A stretch of 64,000 nucleotides of DNA from Lentisphaerae bacterium GWF2_57_35 (GTDB lineage Bacteria > Verrucomicrobiota > Kiritimatiellia > CAIQIC01 > GWF2-57-35): assembly GCA_001804865.1 (NCBI GenBank), contig MHBK01000004.1:1-64000 (forward strand), given 5' to 3'. Below are positions 25,919 to 34,547 of this stretch, one piece after another. The position numbers and the translations under genes are program-made. The notes below the pieces were generated by a model that was not told the origin of the DNA, searched no databases, and worked only from the letters and a program-made list of their open reading frames with translations. The first letter of the stretch is position 1. Every line of letters starts with the position of its first letter.

Positions 25919-26228
25919 GAGCCTCCAAAACCGGCGCAGAGAAGGTTGCTGTTCAGCCAGACCGCTCCCGGGTCATGAAAAAGGGGAACGATCGTGCGAC
26001 CGAAAAACAAGCCAATGCTACGCCGCCTCCTTCATTCCAAACAGAATGTCCAGCGTTGCATCCTTGCGAGCGTCTAGCCTTGAATCCGTTGCAGGCTCCG
26101 TGATATCGGATGCTTACCCTCGCTTGCAGGGGCTGTTAAATAATTGCATTTCCTTGAAGCGCGTGGATTCGGGGTTGTGCGTGACCGGCAGAGACGGGCA
26201 TGATATAGGTGAACGAAAAAGGAGTTGT
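25919..26228. other. Intergenic region before the TRAP operon
   Basis: This 310-bp gap must hold the divergent promoters of the small paralogue pair and of dctP, though no convincing -35/-10 pair was found by eye. On the minus strand an open stretch of 31 codons (26113-26018, ending DILFGMKEAA) has coding-like composition but no start codon. It could be a leftover of a longer gene. Confidence 0.4.
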
Positions 26229-27311
26229 ATGGCGATGAATCGGACGTTGTGGTTTGGCTGCGCGCTCGTTGTGGCGGGCGTATTGGCGGCTTTGCCGGGG
26301 TGTTCGAAAAAGCCGGCAGGTTCGTTCAAGAAAGAGTACCGCATGCAGGTGACGGTGGGGCCGCAGGCCTATTGGGGCATGGGCGCCGCGCGTTTTGCGG
26401 ATCTGGTGCGCGAAAAAACCGGCGGGCGGATCAACGTCAAACCCTACTTCGGAAGCCAGTTGCTCAAGGGAGCGCAGTTGCATTCCGCACAAATGGTGTC
26501 CTCCGGCGCGATCGACCTGGCGTTCGAATCGACCATCAATGCCTCGCCGGCGATTCCCGAAATGAACGTGTTTTCGCTGCCGTTTTTCGTCAAGACCTAC
26601 GAACGGCTCGACCGCCTGGAGCAAGGCGAAACGGGGCGGCTGATTTTTGAGGCGATGAAGAAGAAGAAACTTATGCCGCTGGCCTGGGGAGAAAACGGGT
26701 TTCGGCAACTCACGAACAGCAAGCGCGCGGTGCGCCGCCCGGAGGATCTCCAAGGGCTCAAGATTCGCGTGGTCGGGACGGAAATTTTTGTGGATATCTT
26801 CCGCGGCCTTGGAGCGGATCCCATCAACATGAACTGGGGCGATGCCGTGACGGCGTTCCAGCAGAATACCGTGGACGGCCAGGAAAACCCCGTGAGTATT
26901 TTGAATAACGTCCAGATTTTCCAATTCCAAACGCACCTGACGATTTGGAACTATGTCGTGGATCCGTTGATCCTGTATTGGTGCAAAAAGGAGTGGGACG
27001 CTTTTCCGGAAGATATTCAGTCGGCGATACGGGCGGCGGCGGAGGAGGCGGGGCGTTATGAAAAAGCCCTTTGCCGGGCCGGGCTGGATGGAGCGGTCTC
27101 GCTGAACGTGCTCCGGGATGAATTTCATGAGCCCATCGAGATCCCCGATCCCCTGCGCCGGCTTGAGGAAAACGGCATGACGGTCTCGCGTCTGACGGAC
27201 GAAGAAATCTCTTTATTCGAAGCCGCCACGCGCCCGGTTTTGAACGCCTGGATAACCCGGGTGGGCGAGACGGTTTATCAGGCGGCGTTGCGCGATATGG
27301 GAGTTCCATGA
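26229..27311 (+). CDS. dctP: TRAP transporter substrate-binding lipoprotein, DctP family
   Basis: The 360-residue protein binds a solute, usually a carboxylate, outside the inner membrane and delivers it to the DctQM channel. A lipobox (LAALPGC) follows the hydrophobic leader, so it is lipid-anchored rather than free. Family features include GGRINVKPYFGSQLLKG, the conserved Arg in LKIRVVGTEIFVDIFRGLGA (carboxylate-binding site) and VDGQENPVSI. AAAGGAG precedes the ATG at 26229. Its stop overlaps the dctQ start as ATGA. The substrate is not predictable from the sequence alone. Confidence 0.93.
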   Translation: MAMNRTLWFGCALVVAGVLAALPGCSKKPAGSFKKEYRMQVTVGPQAYWGMGAARFADLVREKTGGRINVKPYFGSQLLKGAQLHSAQMVSSGAIDLAFESTINASPAIPEMNVFSLPFFVKTYERLDRLEQGETGRLIFEAMKKKKLMPLAWGENGFRQLTNSKRAVRRPEDLQGLKIRVVGTEIFVDIFRGLGADPINMNWGDAVTAFQQNTVDGQENPVSILNNVQIFQFQTHLTIWNYVVDPLILYWCKKEWDAFPEDIQSAIRAAAEEAGRYEKALCRAGLDGAVSLNVLRDEFHEPIEIPDPLRRLEENGMTVSRLTDEEISLFEAATRPVLNAWITRVGETVYQAALRDMGVP

Positions 27312-27805
27312 CCGCTTCCGAGCAACGGTCTCCTTTGCGATGGGATCATGTCCTGGCCGCCTTGTTTTTCGGGGCGATGGCGCTGATTGCTTTTATGAAC
27401 GTGTTGGGGCGGTATTTGTTTCATTACTCCCTGTCGTTTACGGAAGAAATCACGATTCACTTGTTTGTGTGGCTCACGGTGATCGGGTCGGGTTTGGCGT
27501 TCGAGCGCGGGGCGCATCTGGGCATGGTTACGCTCTGCCGGCTATTTCCCCTCGCAGCGCGAAAAGCGTTGGTTTGGCTGAATGCATTGCTCGGGGCTTT
27601 GCTGTTTGTGGTGGTGGATATTTTGCTGGTTCAATCCATCTACCGGGAAATCACGCTGTTTCATGCCAAGTCTTCGGCGTTTGGGCTGCCTATCTGGATT
27701 TACTATGCGGGCGTGCCGGTCTTTTCGATTTATGTCTTCCGCGGGATTTATCGCGGCGCGCGGGCGCAGGCGAGCACGCTGTCGCAAAAGGGAAGGGGAA
27801 CCTGA
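27308..27805 (+). CDS. dctQ: TRAP transporter small membrane subunit, DctQ family
   Basis: The 165-residue protein has four membrane helices (about 15-35, 47-66, 88-110 and 125-147), with the family-typical NVLGRYLFHYSLSFTEEI and ERGAHLGM stretches. DctQ bridges the large channel subunit in the inner membrane. It overlaps dctP by ATGA at its start, and its stop shares a base with the dctM start, so all three are translated as a coupled unit. Confidence 0.92.
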   Translation: MTASEQRSPLRWDHVLAALFFGAMALIAFMNVLGRYLFHYSLSFTEEITIHLFVWLTVIGSGLAFERGAHLGMVTLCRLFPLAARKALVWLNALLGALLFVVVDILLVQSIYREITLFHAKSSAFGLPIWIYYAGVPVFSIYVFRGIYRGARAQASTLSQKGRGT

Positions 27806-29085
27806 TGGAAGCCCTGATCCTGATGCTGCTTTTTCTCGTGTTGATGCTGCTCGGCATTCCCATCGGCACGGCTCTGGGCGTCAGCGGATTTGCGGCCTTG
27901 TTCATGTTCGATCTGGGCTATCAGATGGCCGGGGTCAACTTTGTGTCCGGCATCGCTTCGTTTCCCCTGTTGGCGATTCCATTTTTTGTTTTGGCGGGCG
28001 TTATTTTCGAGCGGGCCGGATTAGCGACGGGCATAGCGAAGCTTTTCGAGTTGATGGTGGGCCGGCAGCCGGGCGGGCTGGCTATTGTTGCGGTGCTCAC
28101 CTGCATGTTCTGGGGCGCGTTGTCGGGCTCAGGCCCCGCCACGACGGCCGCGGTGGGCTTGATCCTGTTGCGTCCGATGCTGCAGCATGGGTACAGCCGT
28201 AATTTTGCCGCGGCGACCATTGCCAATGCATCGGACTTGTCCATCGTCATTCCCCCGAGCATCGCCTTCATCCTGTATGGCAGCATCACGAGCACGCCGG
28301 TGGGCTCGTTGTTTCTTGGAGGCGTCATCCCCGGCCTTCTGACGGGAGCGGCCCTTATGCTGACGGCCTGGCTGATCTCGCGCCGGCGCGGCTACCGGGG
28401 TTCCGCCGAGCGCGGTTCGGCGAAGGAAATCCTGAAGGCTTTGCGACAGTCGATCTGGGCGCTGCTGACGCCGGTGATCATTCTGGGCGGTATTTATGCG
28501 GGGCTCTTCACCCCGACCGAAGCCGCGGTGGTGGCGGTCTTCTACAGCTTGTTTATAGCCGCCGTGATTTACCGTTCCATCGGATTTCGCGATCTGTTGG
28601 AGATTCTCGTGGAAGCTGCCGTGACCACGTCAGTCATCATGTTTATTGTGGTGTTTGCAGGCATCTTTTCCTGGGCGGCTTCCACCACGGGCTTTATCGA
28701 TCTGGCGGCCGCATGGATCGTGAGGCTGAGCCCGAATGCCGTGGTCATGATTCTGCTGGTGAATGGGCTTCTGTTGATTCTCGGCATGTTTCTCGACGCC
28801 ATTTCCATTTCGTATCTTTTGATTCCCATCCTGGCGCCGGTGTTGAGCCACTTCGGCGTGAATCCGGTCTGGTATGGCGTCATCTTCGTTTCGGCTTTGG
28901 CCATTGGCCAGGCCACGCCGCCGGTCGGAGTCAATCTGTTCACGGCCGCCAATCTGGCGCAGACCGATGTCGACGGCGTCGCGAAAGAGAGCATCCCGTT
29001 TGTGTTGGCGGCGATGGTCGTGTTAATCCTGATCTCGCTGGCGCCGGCTTTGGCGTTGTTTTTGCCGGAGCTGGCGGGACCTTGA
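27805..29085 (+). CDS. dctM: TRAP transporter large membrane subunit, DctM family
   Basis: The 426-residue polytopic protein has about 12 membrane segments and DctM motifs: GIPIGTALGVSG, FWGALSGSGPATTAAVG, SIVIPPSIAFILYG and GQATPPVGVNLF. It forms the sodium-coupled translocation channel of the TRAP system. It starts at the dctQ stop (TGATG). Nothing downstream on the same strand appears linked, so the operon ends here. Confidence 0.95.
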   Translation: MEALILMLLFLVLMLLGIPIGTALGVSGFAALFMFDLGYQMAGVNFVSGIASFPLLAIPFFVLAGVIFERAGLATGIAKLFELMVGRQPGGLAIVAVLTCMFWGALSGSGPATTAAVGLILLRPMLQHGYSRNFAAATIANASDLSIVIPPSIAFILYGSITSTPVGSLFLGGVIPGLLTGAALMLTAWLISRRRGYRGSAERGSAKEILKALRQSIWALLTPVIILGGIYAGLFTPTEAAVVAVFYSLFIAAVIYRSIGFRDLLEILVEAAVTTSVIMFIVVFAGIFSWAASTTGFIDLAAAWIVRLSPNAVVMILLVNGLLLILGMFLDAISISYLLIPILAPVLSHFGVNPVWYGVIFVSALAIGQATPPVGVNLFTAANLAQTDVDGVAKESIPFVLAAMVVLILISLAPALALFLPELAGP

Positions 29086-29576
29086 AAGGCCGTGGGGGTC
29101 CGGCTTTTCCCTCTCATAATCGTAATCTCTCATTGCTTTATCGATGGGTGGCGATGGGCGGTTTTGGGGCGGCAACGCAAGTTCCGGTAGTTTTTAGTTC
29201 TTGGAGCCGGAGCGACCTCGCTCCGGCAAGACGAAAAACGGAGCCGGGCGGCTCAGTCTCCAGAAGAAATTCATGGCGTGCGATGAAATTGTCACAGCGT
29301 GGGGGCAGCCCTGTGTTTAGAGGATAGCTTGACGGAATGGCCGCGGTTCTTAGGATTTCCAAGGATTGGAAAAAAGAGCGATCTTTCCAATGCTTGAAGA
29401 TTTTTCGGCGGGCTTTTCCAATCATTGGAAAACTTTTTTTATTGGCATTTTTTGGCTGGGCTTGTTGCATCGCCGCACGGGGGTGCGGCTCCTACCGGGA
29501 GAGGGCGAAGGGGGCGTACAGCAATGAGTTTAAACAGTAGAAGTTTTGCGAGCTTGAGACGTTAGGATTGGGCGGT
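29086..29576. other. Repeat-rich gap after the TRAP operon
   Basis: No gene was found in this 490-bp stretch. It carries a GGAGCCGGAGCGACCTCGCTCCGGC-type hairpin near 29208, the TTTTCCAAT palindrome set (29355-29432), and a GCATCGCCGCACGGGGGTGC hairpin near 29466. The same kinds of words occur inside the 1443-2062 element. It separates two convergent genes. Confidence 0.6.
29355..29432. repeat. Degenerate set of TTTTCCAAT palindromes
   Basis: A perfect palindrome TTTTCCAATCATTGGAAAA lies at 29414-29432. A decayed copy begins 31 bp before it (29383), and another near-copy, TTTCCAAGGATTGGAAA, is at 29356-29372. The 31-bp offset equals that at 3342/3373 and 44586/44617. Here the set lies between convergent genes, not in front of a start codon. 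Confidence 0.75.
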
Positions 29577-29975
29577 TTATTTTTGTCGAGAGTTTGCAAA
29601 CAACGCTTTCACGGAATCCTTCGATAAGACGATGATCGTGAAGACGCCCAAGACGGTTCCGAACGGCATCATCATGCACTCGAAGGCGGCCACGACGATG
29701 CAGTAGATGCGGGATTGCCGTTTGGACAGTTTTCTGCCGGCGAGGACGATGGCGGCGGCCATCGTCCAGCCGCACAAAATGAAAAACCCTCCGCCCGCGA
29801 CAAATATCCAGCCCAGCCAATGAGGAGGCGGATTCTTTCCGTCCAGCGCGCCTAACAGCATGGCCAAACCGAGGGCGACATGAATGAATGGAATGCACGC
29901 AACAAGCGCTGTAATTCCGCCGACGATGTAATGAAAGATGGCGAGCAGGTCGAGATTCTTTTCGTTTTCGGTCAT
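29577..29975 (-). CDS. Small four-helix membrane protein, unknown function
   Basis: The 132-residue protein has four predicted membrane helices (about 12-30, 34-48, 55-78 and 88-118) and a short basic loop (RKLSKRQSR). AAAGGAG lies seven bases before the ATG at 29975. I recall similar small proteins, with the same VLGVFTIIVLSKDSVK-like end, in Verrucomicrobia-type genomes, but they have no established function. It stands alone between repeat-rich gaps. Confidence 0.75.
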   Translation of the reverse strand: MTENEKNLDLLAIFHYIVGGITALVACIPFIHVALGLAMLLGALDGKNPPPHWLGWIFVAGGGFFILCGWTMAAAIVLAGRKLSKRQSRIYCIVVAAFECMMMPFGTVLGVFTIIVLSKDSVKALFANSRQK

Positions 29976-30327
29976 GAGATGCTCCTTTCAGTTCACATAT
30001 AAAGACCCACCGTTGTTTTTTCCAACGAAAATGTGAGGCTAATTCTCCAGTCCGTCATTGTTTAATGCGGCGGGCTGGAAAGCCCGTCCTTCGAAGGCGC
30101 CAAAATCCGGATGCGCCGCATGGGGCAGATGGAAGGCGAGGCCGCCGTCTCTCCCGACGCTCAAGCTGCAGCGGGTGTATCTTGACGCGGCTCTAATGGG
30201 CTTTCCACGGTTAGCAGTGAATCGCGCTGCGTGGGCAATCTTGACAACCCCCGGCTATCTTAATAAGTTCCCGCAATAGACTCGTTTGCAGGTGTAAGCA
30301 ATCTTACAGACGCAGAAAGGAACAAGC
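29976..30327. other. Intergenic region with hairpin repeats
   Basis: No convincing gene is seen. A compact hairpin CGGGCTGGAAAGCCCG lies at 30071-30086, followed by a GGCGAGGCCGCCGTCTCTCC word that recurs near 52392. A TTGACA at 30241 could belong to a promoter for the cupin gene, but its -10 partner is poor. Confidence 0.45.
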
Positions 30328-30945
30328 ATGAAGCTCGTTCGAATGGCGGCGGTCGGCTGGGTGTTGGGGGTGGCGGCGGCGTGCGGGGCCATGGAGATGG
30401 GGACGGTGATGGATCGGCTGGGCCTGAAGCCCATGGCAGACGAGGCCTGTCCGGGCTATTTTCTGGAAACGTTTCGCTCGGAACTGAAGGCTTCGGTAGA
30501 GAAAGATCGGCAGGCCGCCTCGCTGATTTATTACCTGATGACCTCCAAGCATCGCGAGGATCCCTGGCATCGCATCGCGTCGGACGAGATCATGCTCTAT
30601 CACGCCGGCGCCCCGATGCACATCACGCTGCTCTATCCGGACGGCGCTTGGAAGGAGTTCACGCTGGGCTCGCGCTTCGACGAGGGGCACGTGGCGCAAG
30701 TCGTCATCCCTGCGAATGCCTGGATGGGCTTTGCGCTGGCCGAGGACGCGCAGTTCGATTGGGGCCTCTACGGAGTGCTGGTCGTGCCGGGCTGGGCTCT
30801 GGCCGATATCGAATTTGTGTCCGGCGAGCAAGTCGCCCCGCTCCGCGAGAAATATCCCGACGCGTTCAAGCGGATGGATGAACGCGGCTGGACCGTGTTG
30901 CAAGGGAAGAAGCAACCACAGATGGACACAGATTTACACAGATAG
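30328..30945 (+). CDS. Exported cupin protein (DUF985-like)
   Basis: The 205-residue protein has an N-terminal hydrophobic leader (VGWVLGVAAACGA) and a cupin-type beta-barrel: GYFLETFRSE, SLIYYLMTSKHREDPWHRIASDEIMLYHAGAP, then VVIPANAWMGFAL and WGLYGVLVVPGW. This is the pattern of the DUF985/cupin_5 family, whose catalytic or binding role is not settled. The final residues (PQMDTDLHR) and the stop codon are encoded by a decamer repeat that begins at 30917. The natural C-terminus has therefore been altered. AGAAAGGAAC precedes the ATG. Confidence 0.82.
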   Translation: MKLVRMAAVGWVLGVAAACGAMEMGTVMDRLGLKPMADEACPGYFLETFRSELKASVEKDRQAASLIYYLMTSKHREDPWHRIASDEIMLYHAGAPMHITLLYPDGAWKEFTLGSRFDEGHVAQVVIPANAWMGFALAEDAQFDWGLYGVLVVPGWALADIEFVSGEQVAPLREKYPDAFKRMDERGWTVLQGKKQPQMDTDLHR

Positions 30946-31035
30946 AGAAGAGTTTTCGAACCACGAATGAACACGAATCGACACGAATGTAGGAGGGGAG
31001 TAATTCTTTCTATTCTTCATTTGTGTTAATTCGTG
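30917..31035. repeat. Decamer repeats CACAGATNNA and CACGAATNNA
   Basis: Three decamers CACAGATGGA, CACAGATTTA, CACAGATAGA (30917-30946) are followed by CACGAATGAA, CACGAATCGA, CACGAATGTA (30962-30991). An inverted pair TTCATTTGTG, TTAATTCGTG lies at 31016-31035. All fit CAC(A/G)(G/A)AT-like units with 10-bp periodicity. The first set overlaps the end of the cupin gene. Confidence 0.85.
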
Positions 31036-31208
31036 GTTAAAGAATTACTTCCCTCATTACAATCGCAAATTGCAAATCGCAAATTCTTCTAATGTAGACC
31101 GCTCTCATTGGGGGTTTATTTGTCTTGTACTGCTTGTTGACAACGAGTATCTATCCAACATTTGCAATCCAGCGTAGTAGAAATAGATCAACTTCAAGAA
31201 GGGCTGTT

Positions 31209-34200
31209 GTGAATAGCGATCAAGATATTTCCGCCGACCTATCGATAGCCCAAGTCAACCCAGACGCCGGCCATTCCGACGACAGCATCCGTGACGCCAC
31301 GTTGCTGGTTCTGGTTTCCGACGATGACGTCGAGGTGCTGACTTCCCAACCGGTCGACGATCTTTCCGCCCAAATCATGGACGTGGCCGGCGGACGAAAA
31401 TACCACTTGAATCGCATGGTCGCGAAAGGCGGGATGGGGATGGTCTACGAGGCTCGCGATGTCCAGTGCGAGCGTATTGTGGCGCTCAAGGTCCTTCTGT
31501 CCGACGAGCGCCACGAGGACGAAAATCGCACGCGGTTTGTCGAAGAGGCGCGAATTACATCGAAACTGGAGCACCCCAACATTGTCCCGATTCACGAATT
31601 GGGAAAAGACGTGGGCGGGAATGTCTTTTACAGCATGAAGTATGTCAAAGGGGTTACGCTCGGCGACATTCTCAACGACATCCGCAAGGGGAAAAAGGAC
31701 GTGGTCGATCAGTATCCCATGGGACGCCTGCTGACGATCTTTCAGAAGATTTGCGATGCGGTCGCGTTTGCCCATGCCAATGGGGTGGTGCACCGCGATC
31801 TCAAGCCGGGCAACATCATGATCGGCAACTACGGCGAAGTGCTGGTGCTCGACTGGGGCCTGGCGAAGGTTTTGCCGCAGAAAGAGGCCGAGGGTCCGAT
31901 GGAGGCGAACCGGGAGGCCCGGAGCGAATCCGCGGACGGCTCGCTGGATATTGCTCGCGTGAATATCCACAACGCCGGCTTGAAAGCCGTCAGCGGAACC
32001 GTGCTCGGAACGCCGGGTTTCATGGCCCCGGAGCAAGTCCGCAATAATCCGGAGATCGACGAGCGGACGGATATTTATGCGCTTGGAGCGATCCTTTACA
32101 GCGTCTTGACGCTCAACTCGCCGATTCGAGAGCGGAGTATTCCGGAACTTTTAAGGATGACGCTTCAGGGCGAAATCCTGCCGGCTCATCTCTTTAATCA
32201 ACCCTCCGTTTCGGGCGGGGAAAGAGTTCGTTTGCCGCATTGTCCCGACGGACTTGTTCCCGATGCCCTGTCCGAAATTGCGATGAAAGCCATGTCGGTG
32301 AATCCCTCCAACCGGCATTCGTCGGTGCGGGAGCTGCAGGATGAGATCGAAGCTTTTCAAAATGGTCTGGTGTGGCATGTGGTGGTGGACGACGACTTTT
32401 CTTCTCCGAAAGCGATGGCGCACTGGGAGGCGAGCGGCGGCTTATGCGAGATCGTCGACGGCGAATTGCGCCTGCATGGCGGCGAATTGCAGATTCTTTC
32501 CCTGAAGCGCGATCTGCCGGGCGATGTTCGCATCGAGTTCGAGTGCCGCATCGTCGGTTCCTATCTCAACGACATAGGTTGTTTGCTCGGCGGCATTCGG
32601 TCGAAGAATGACTGGGACACGTCCATCAGCGGCTATGCCTTCAAATACGGGGCCTATACCAATACGCTGAATGTGCTTAACCGATGCGACCGGCGCCTCT
32701 GGTCGGAACAAGCCTCGCCGTTGGTTCCCGGGCGTTATTATAAAATAAAAGTGGAAAGGGTGGGGGCGCGTCTGCGGATGTTTGTCGATGGCCGCGAGAT
32801 TTGCTCGGTGGTCGATCCCGAGCCCTTGACCGGCGTCAACCGGACGGTCGTTGGTTTGTTGGGTTGGGTGGCCGACAAGCGATATCGACGGATTCGGATT
32901 TCCACGCTGGGCACGCCTTGGAAGAGCGACGCGCTCGATATGGCCGAGCGCCATTTGCAGCGAGGCCATTATGCGACGGCCATGGACCTGTTTCTGGACA
33001 TCATGAATTCCTTTCCGGATCCCGATCGCATGGAGCGGGCAAATATAGGCTACAATGTTGCACTGCACCGCTGCGAGATGGAGAAGAATCTGCCGATCTG
33101 GCGGGAACAACTAGGCAAGGCCTGGCCCGGCGCGCCAATCCAGTTGAAGATAGAGAATGACGGCATTTCGCTGGAGATCCCCAACGCCGGGATTGCCGAC
33201 TTGGAACCGTTGCGGGGCATACCGCTCACGTCCCTGGTCTGCTGGGGAAACCGCATTCGGAGTCTGGAGCCGTTGTGCGGCATGCCGCTCGTCGAGTTGG
33301 TCTGCTCCGGCAATCCTATCGAAACCCTCGAGCCGCTGCGCGGCATGCCCTTGAAGACGCTTCGCTGCGAACGAACCGGCATTAGAACCCTGGATGCCTT
33401 GAAAGGGATGCAACTGACGATGTTCAGTTGCGGAGAAAACAAACTGGACGATGGGCTGGAGGCCCTGGCCGGCATGCCATTGACATGGCTAAGCTGCATC
33501 TGTTGCGGCCTGACGACCCTGAGCCCGTTGCGAGGCCTGCCGCTGAACCGGCTTTTTTGCGACGGCAATTCCATCGAGGACTTAAGCCCTTTGAAGAGGC
33601 TTCCGTTGATCGAATTCTCGCTGGCCGGAAATCGCGTGAAGGACCTGGAGTCCATCCGGGGCGCCAGCCTGAACAGCCTTCAATGCGGGTCTAATCTGAT
33701 CGAAAGCCTTGAGCCGCTGCGCGGCATGCCGCTCAGCACGTTGTTCTGCATGAACAATCAGATTCGGAATCTGGAGCCCCTGCGCGGCATGCCGTTAAAC
33801 GCTTTGATCTGCGGGAACAATCCGTTGAAGGATATCGGACCTTTTGTCAAAAATCCGCCTAAGAGCTTTTTCTTCGACTGCGAATCGATGAGCGCGCACG
33901 ACTTGGAGTGGGTGAGAGATTCCTGGTCGCGGGACTTTCGTTTTGCCGAACACATACAGAGCGTGGACGTGCTGCTCGCTCTTCGAGCCCGGGATGTCGG
34001 AAAACTCCGGGAACTCTCCTGCGCGTTTGGCGGACGCCATTACCTGCTTATTCCGAAATTCCTGCCCTGGCCGGAGGCCCGTGATTATTGCACCGCCTTG
34101 GGCGGCCATCTGGCGACTATCACGAGCCAGGCGATCAACGACTTTGTGGAATCGATGTTTCCCTACGGATGCAGTTGGGTCTGGCTCGGCCTCGAAACGG

Positions 34201-34364
34201 TGCAAGGGCGCCATCGCTGGGTAACCGGCGAGCCCGTTCAATTCAAGGCCTTCGCCAACGTGATGCAGGAGTCGGGAACCGGGCCGTGGATCTTCGTCGG
34301 ACGAAGCTGGCGCTACGAAATCGTCCCCAACCAGCAAAACTGTTTTATCGTCGAATGGGATTGA
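31209..34364 (+). CDS. Ser/Thr protein kinase with LRR and C-type lectin domains
   Basis: The protein of about 1051 residues begins, by my choice, at GTG 31209 (AAGAAGGGC upstream); a TTG at 31125 is possible. The kinase domain (about 64-375) looks active: VAKGGMGMVYEARD, ALKVL, HRDLKPGNIM, and DWG replacing DFG, then GTPGFMAPEQ. A concanavalin-like/LamG-type domain follows (about 395-575). Next come nine or so leucine-rich repeats of 21 residues with GMPL cores (about 665-870), then a C-terminal C-type lectin domain (about 945-1051; EARDYCTALGGHLATI, WVWLGLE). No membrane helix is evident, so all domains would be cytoplasmic. The combination suggests a kinase that responds through several binding modules. 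Confidence 0.9.
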   Translation: MNSDQDISADLSIAQVNPDAGHSDDSIRDATLLVLVSDDDVEVLTSQPVDDLSAQIMDVAGGRKYHLNRMVAKGGMGMVYEARDVQCERIVALKVLLSDERHEDENRTRFVEEARITSKLEHPNIVPIHELGKDVGGNVFYSMKYVKGVTLGDILNDIRKGKKDVVDQYPMGRLLTIFQKICDAVAFAHANGVVHRDLKPGNIMIGNYGEVLVLDWGLAKVLPQKEAEGPMEANREARSESADGSLDIARVNIHNAGLKAVSGTVLGTPGFMAPEQVRNNPEIDERTDIYALGAILYSVLTLNSPIRERSIPELLRMTLQGEILPAHLFNQPSVSGGERVRLPHCPDGLVPDALSEIAMKAMSVNPSNRHSSVRELQDEIEAFQNGLVWHVVVDDDFSSPKAMAHWEASGGLCEIVDGELRLHGGELQILSLKRDLPGDVRIEFECRIVGSYLNDIGCLLGGIRSKNDWDTSISGYAFKYGAYTNTLNVLNRCDRRLWSEQASPLVPGRYYKIKVERVGARLRMFVDGREICSVVDPEPLTGVNRTVVGLLGWVADKRYRRIRISTLGTPWKSDALDMAERHLQRGHYATAMDLFLDIMNSFPDPDRMERANIGYNVALHRCEMEKNLPIWREQLGKAWPGAPIQLKIENDGISLEIPNAGIADLEPLRGIPLTSLVCWGNRIRSLEPLCGMPLVELVCSGNPIETLEPLRGMPLKTLRCERTGIRTLDALKGMQLTMFSCGENKLDDGLEALAGMPLTWLSCICCGLTTLSPLRGLPLNRLFCDGNSIEDLSPLKRLPLIEFSLAGNRVKDLESIRGASLNSLQCGSNLIESLEPLRGMPLSTLFCMNNQIRNLEPLRGMPLNALICGNNPLKDIGPFVKNPPKSFFFDCESMSAHDLEWVRDSWSRDFRFAEHIQSVDVLLALRARDVGKLRELSCAFGGRHYLLIPKFLPWPEARDYCTALGGHLATITSQAINDFVESMFPYGCSWVWLGLETVQGRHRWVTGEPVQFKAFANVMQESGTGPWIFVGRSWRYEIVPNQQNCFIVEWD

Positions 34365-34547
34365 GGCGGGCTGAACGCCATTTCATTTGCGAATTGCGAT
34401 TTGTCGAAGCGGCGGAACCTTCGGTCGCCAAGCTTTTCTTCCTGCCGAAATAGGCTCTCGTTGACGTCGAGATTCGAACCTAACGGAGAAAAGGGCTCTC
34501 GCGGGGTCTGAACAAGAATGGGATTCCGTGTAACATATATGGAATGA

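Noticed and set aside
26018..26113. 31-codon minus-strand frame ending DILFGMKEAA
   Set aside because: Composition looks coding, but there is a stop directly upstream and no usable start codon; at most a gene fragment.
30058..30279. 73-codon plus-strand frame
   Set aside because: It overlaps REP-like hairpins (CGGGCTGGAAAGCCCG) and has no similarity or ribosome-binding site.
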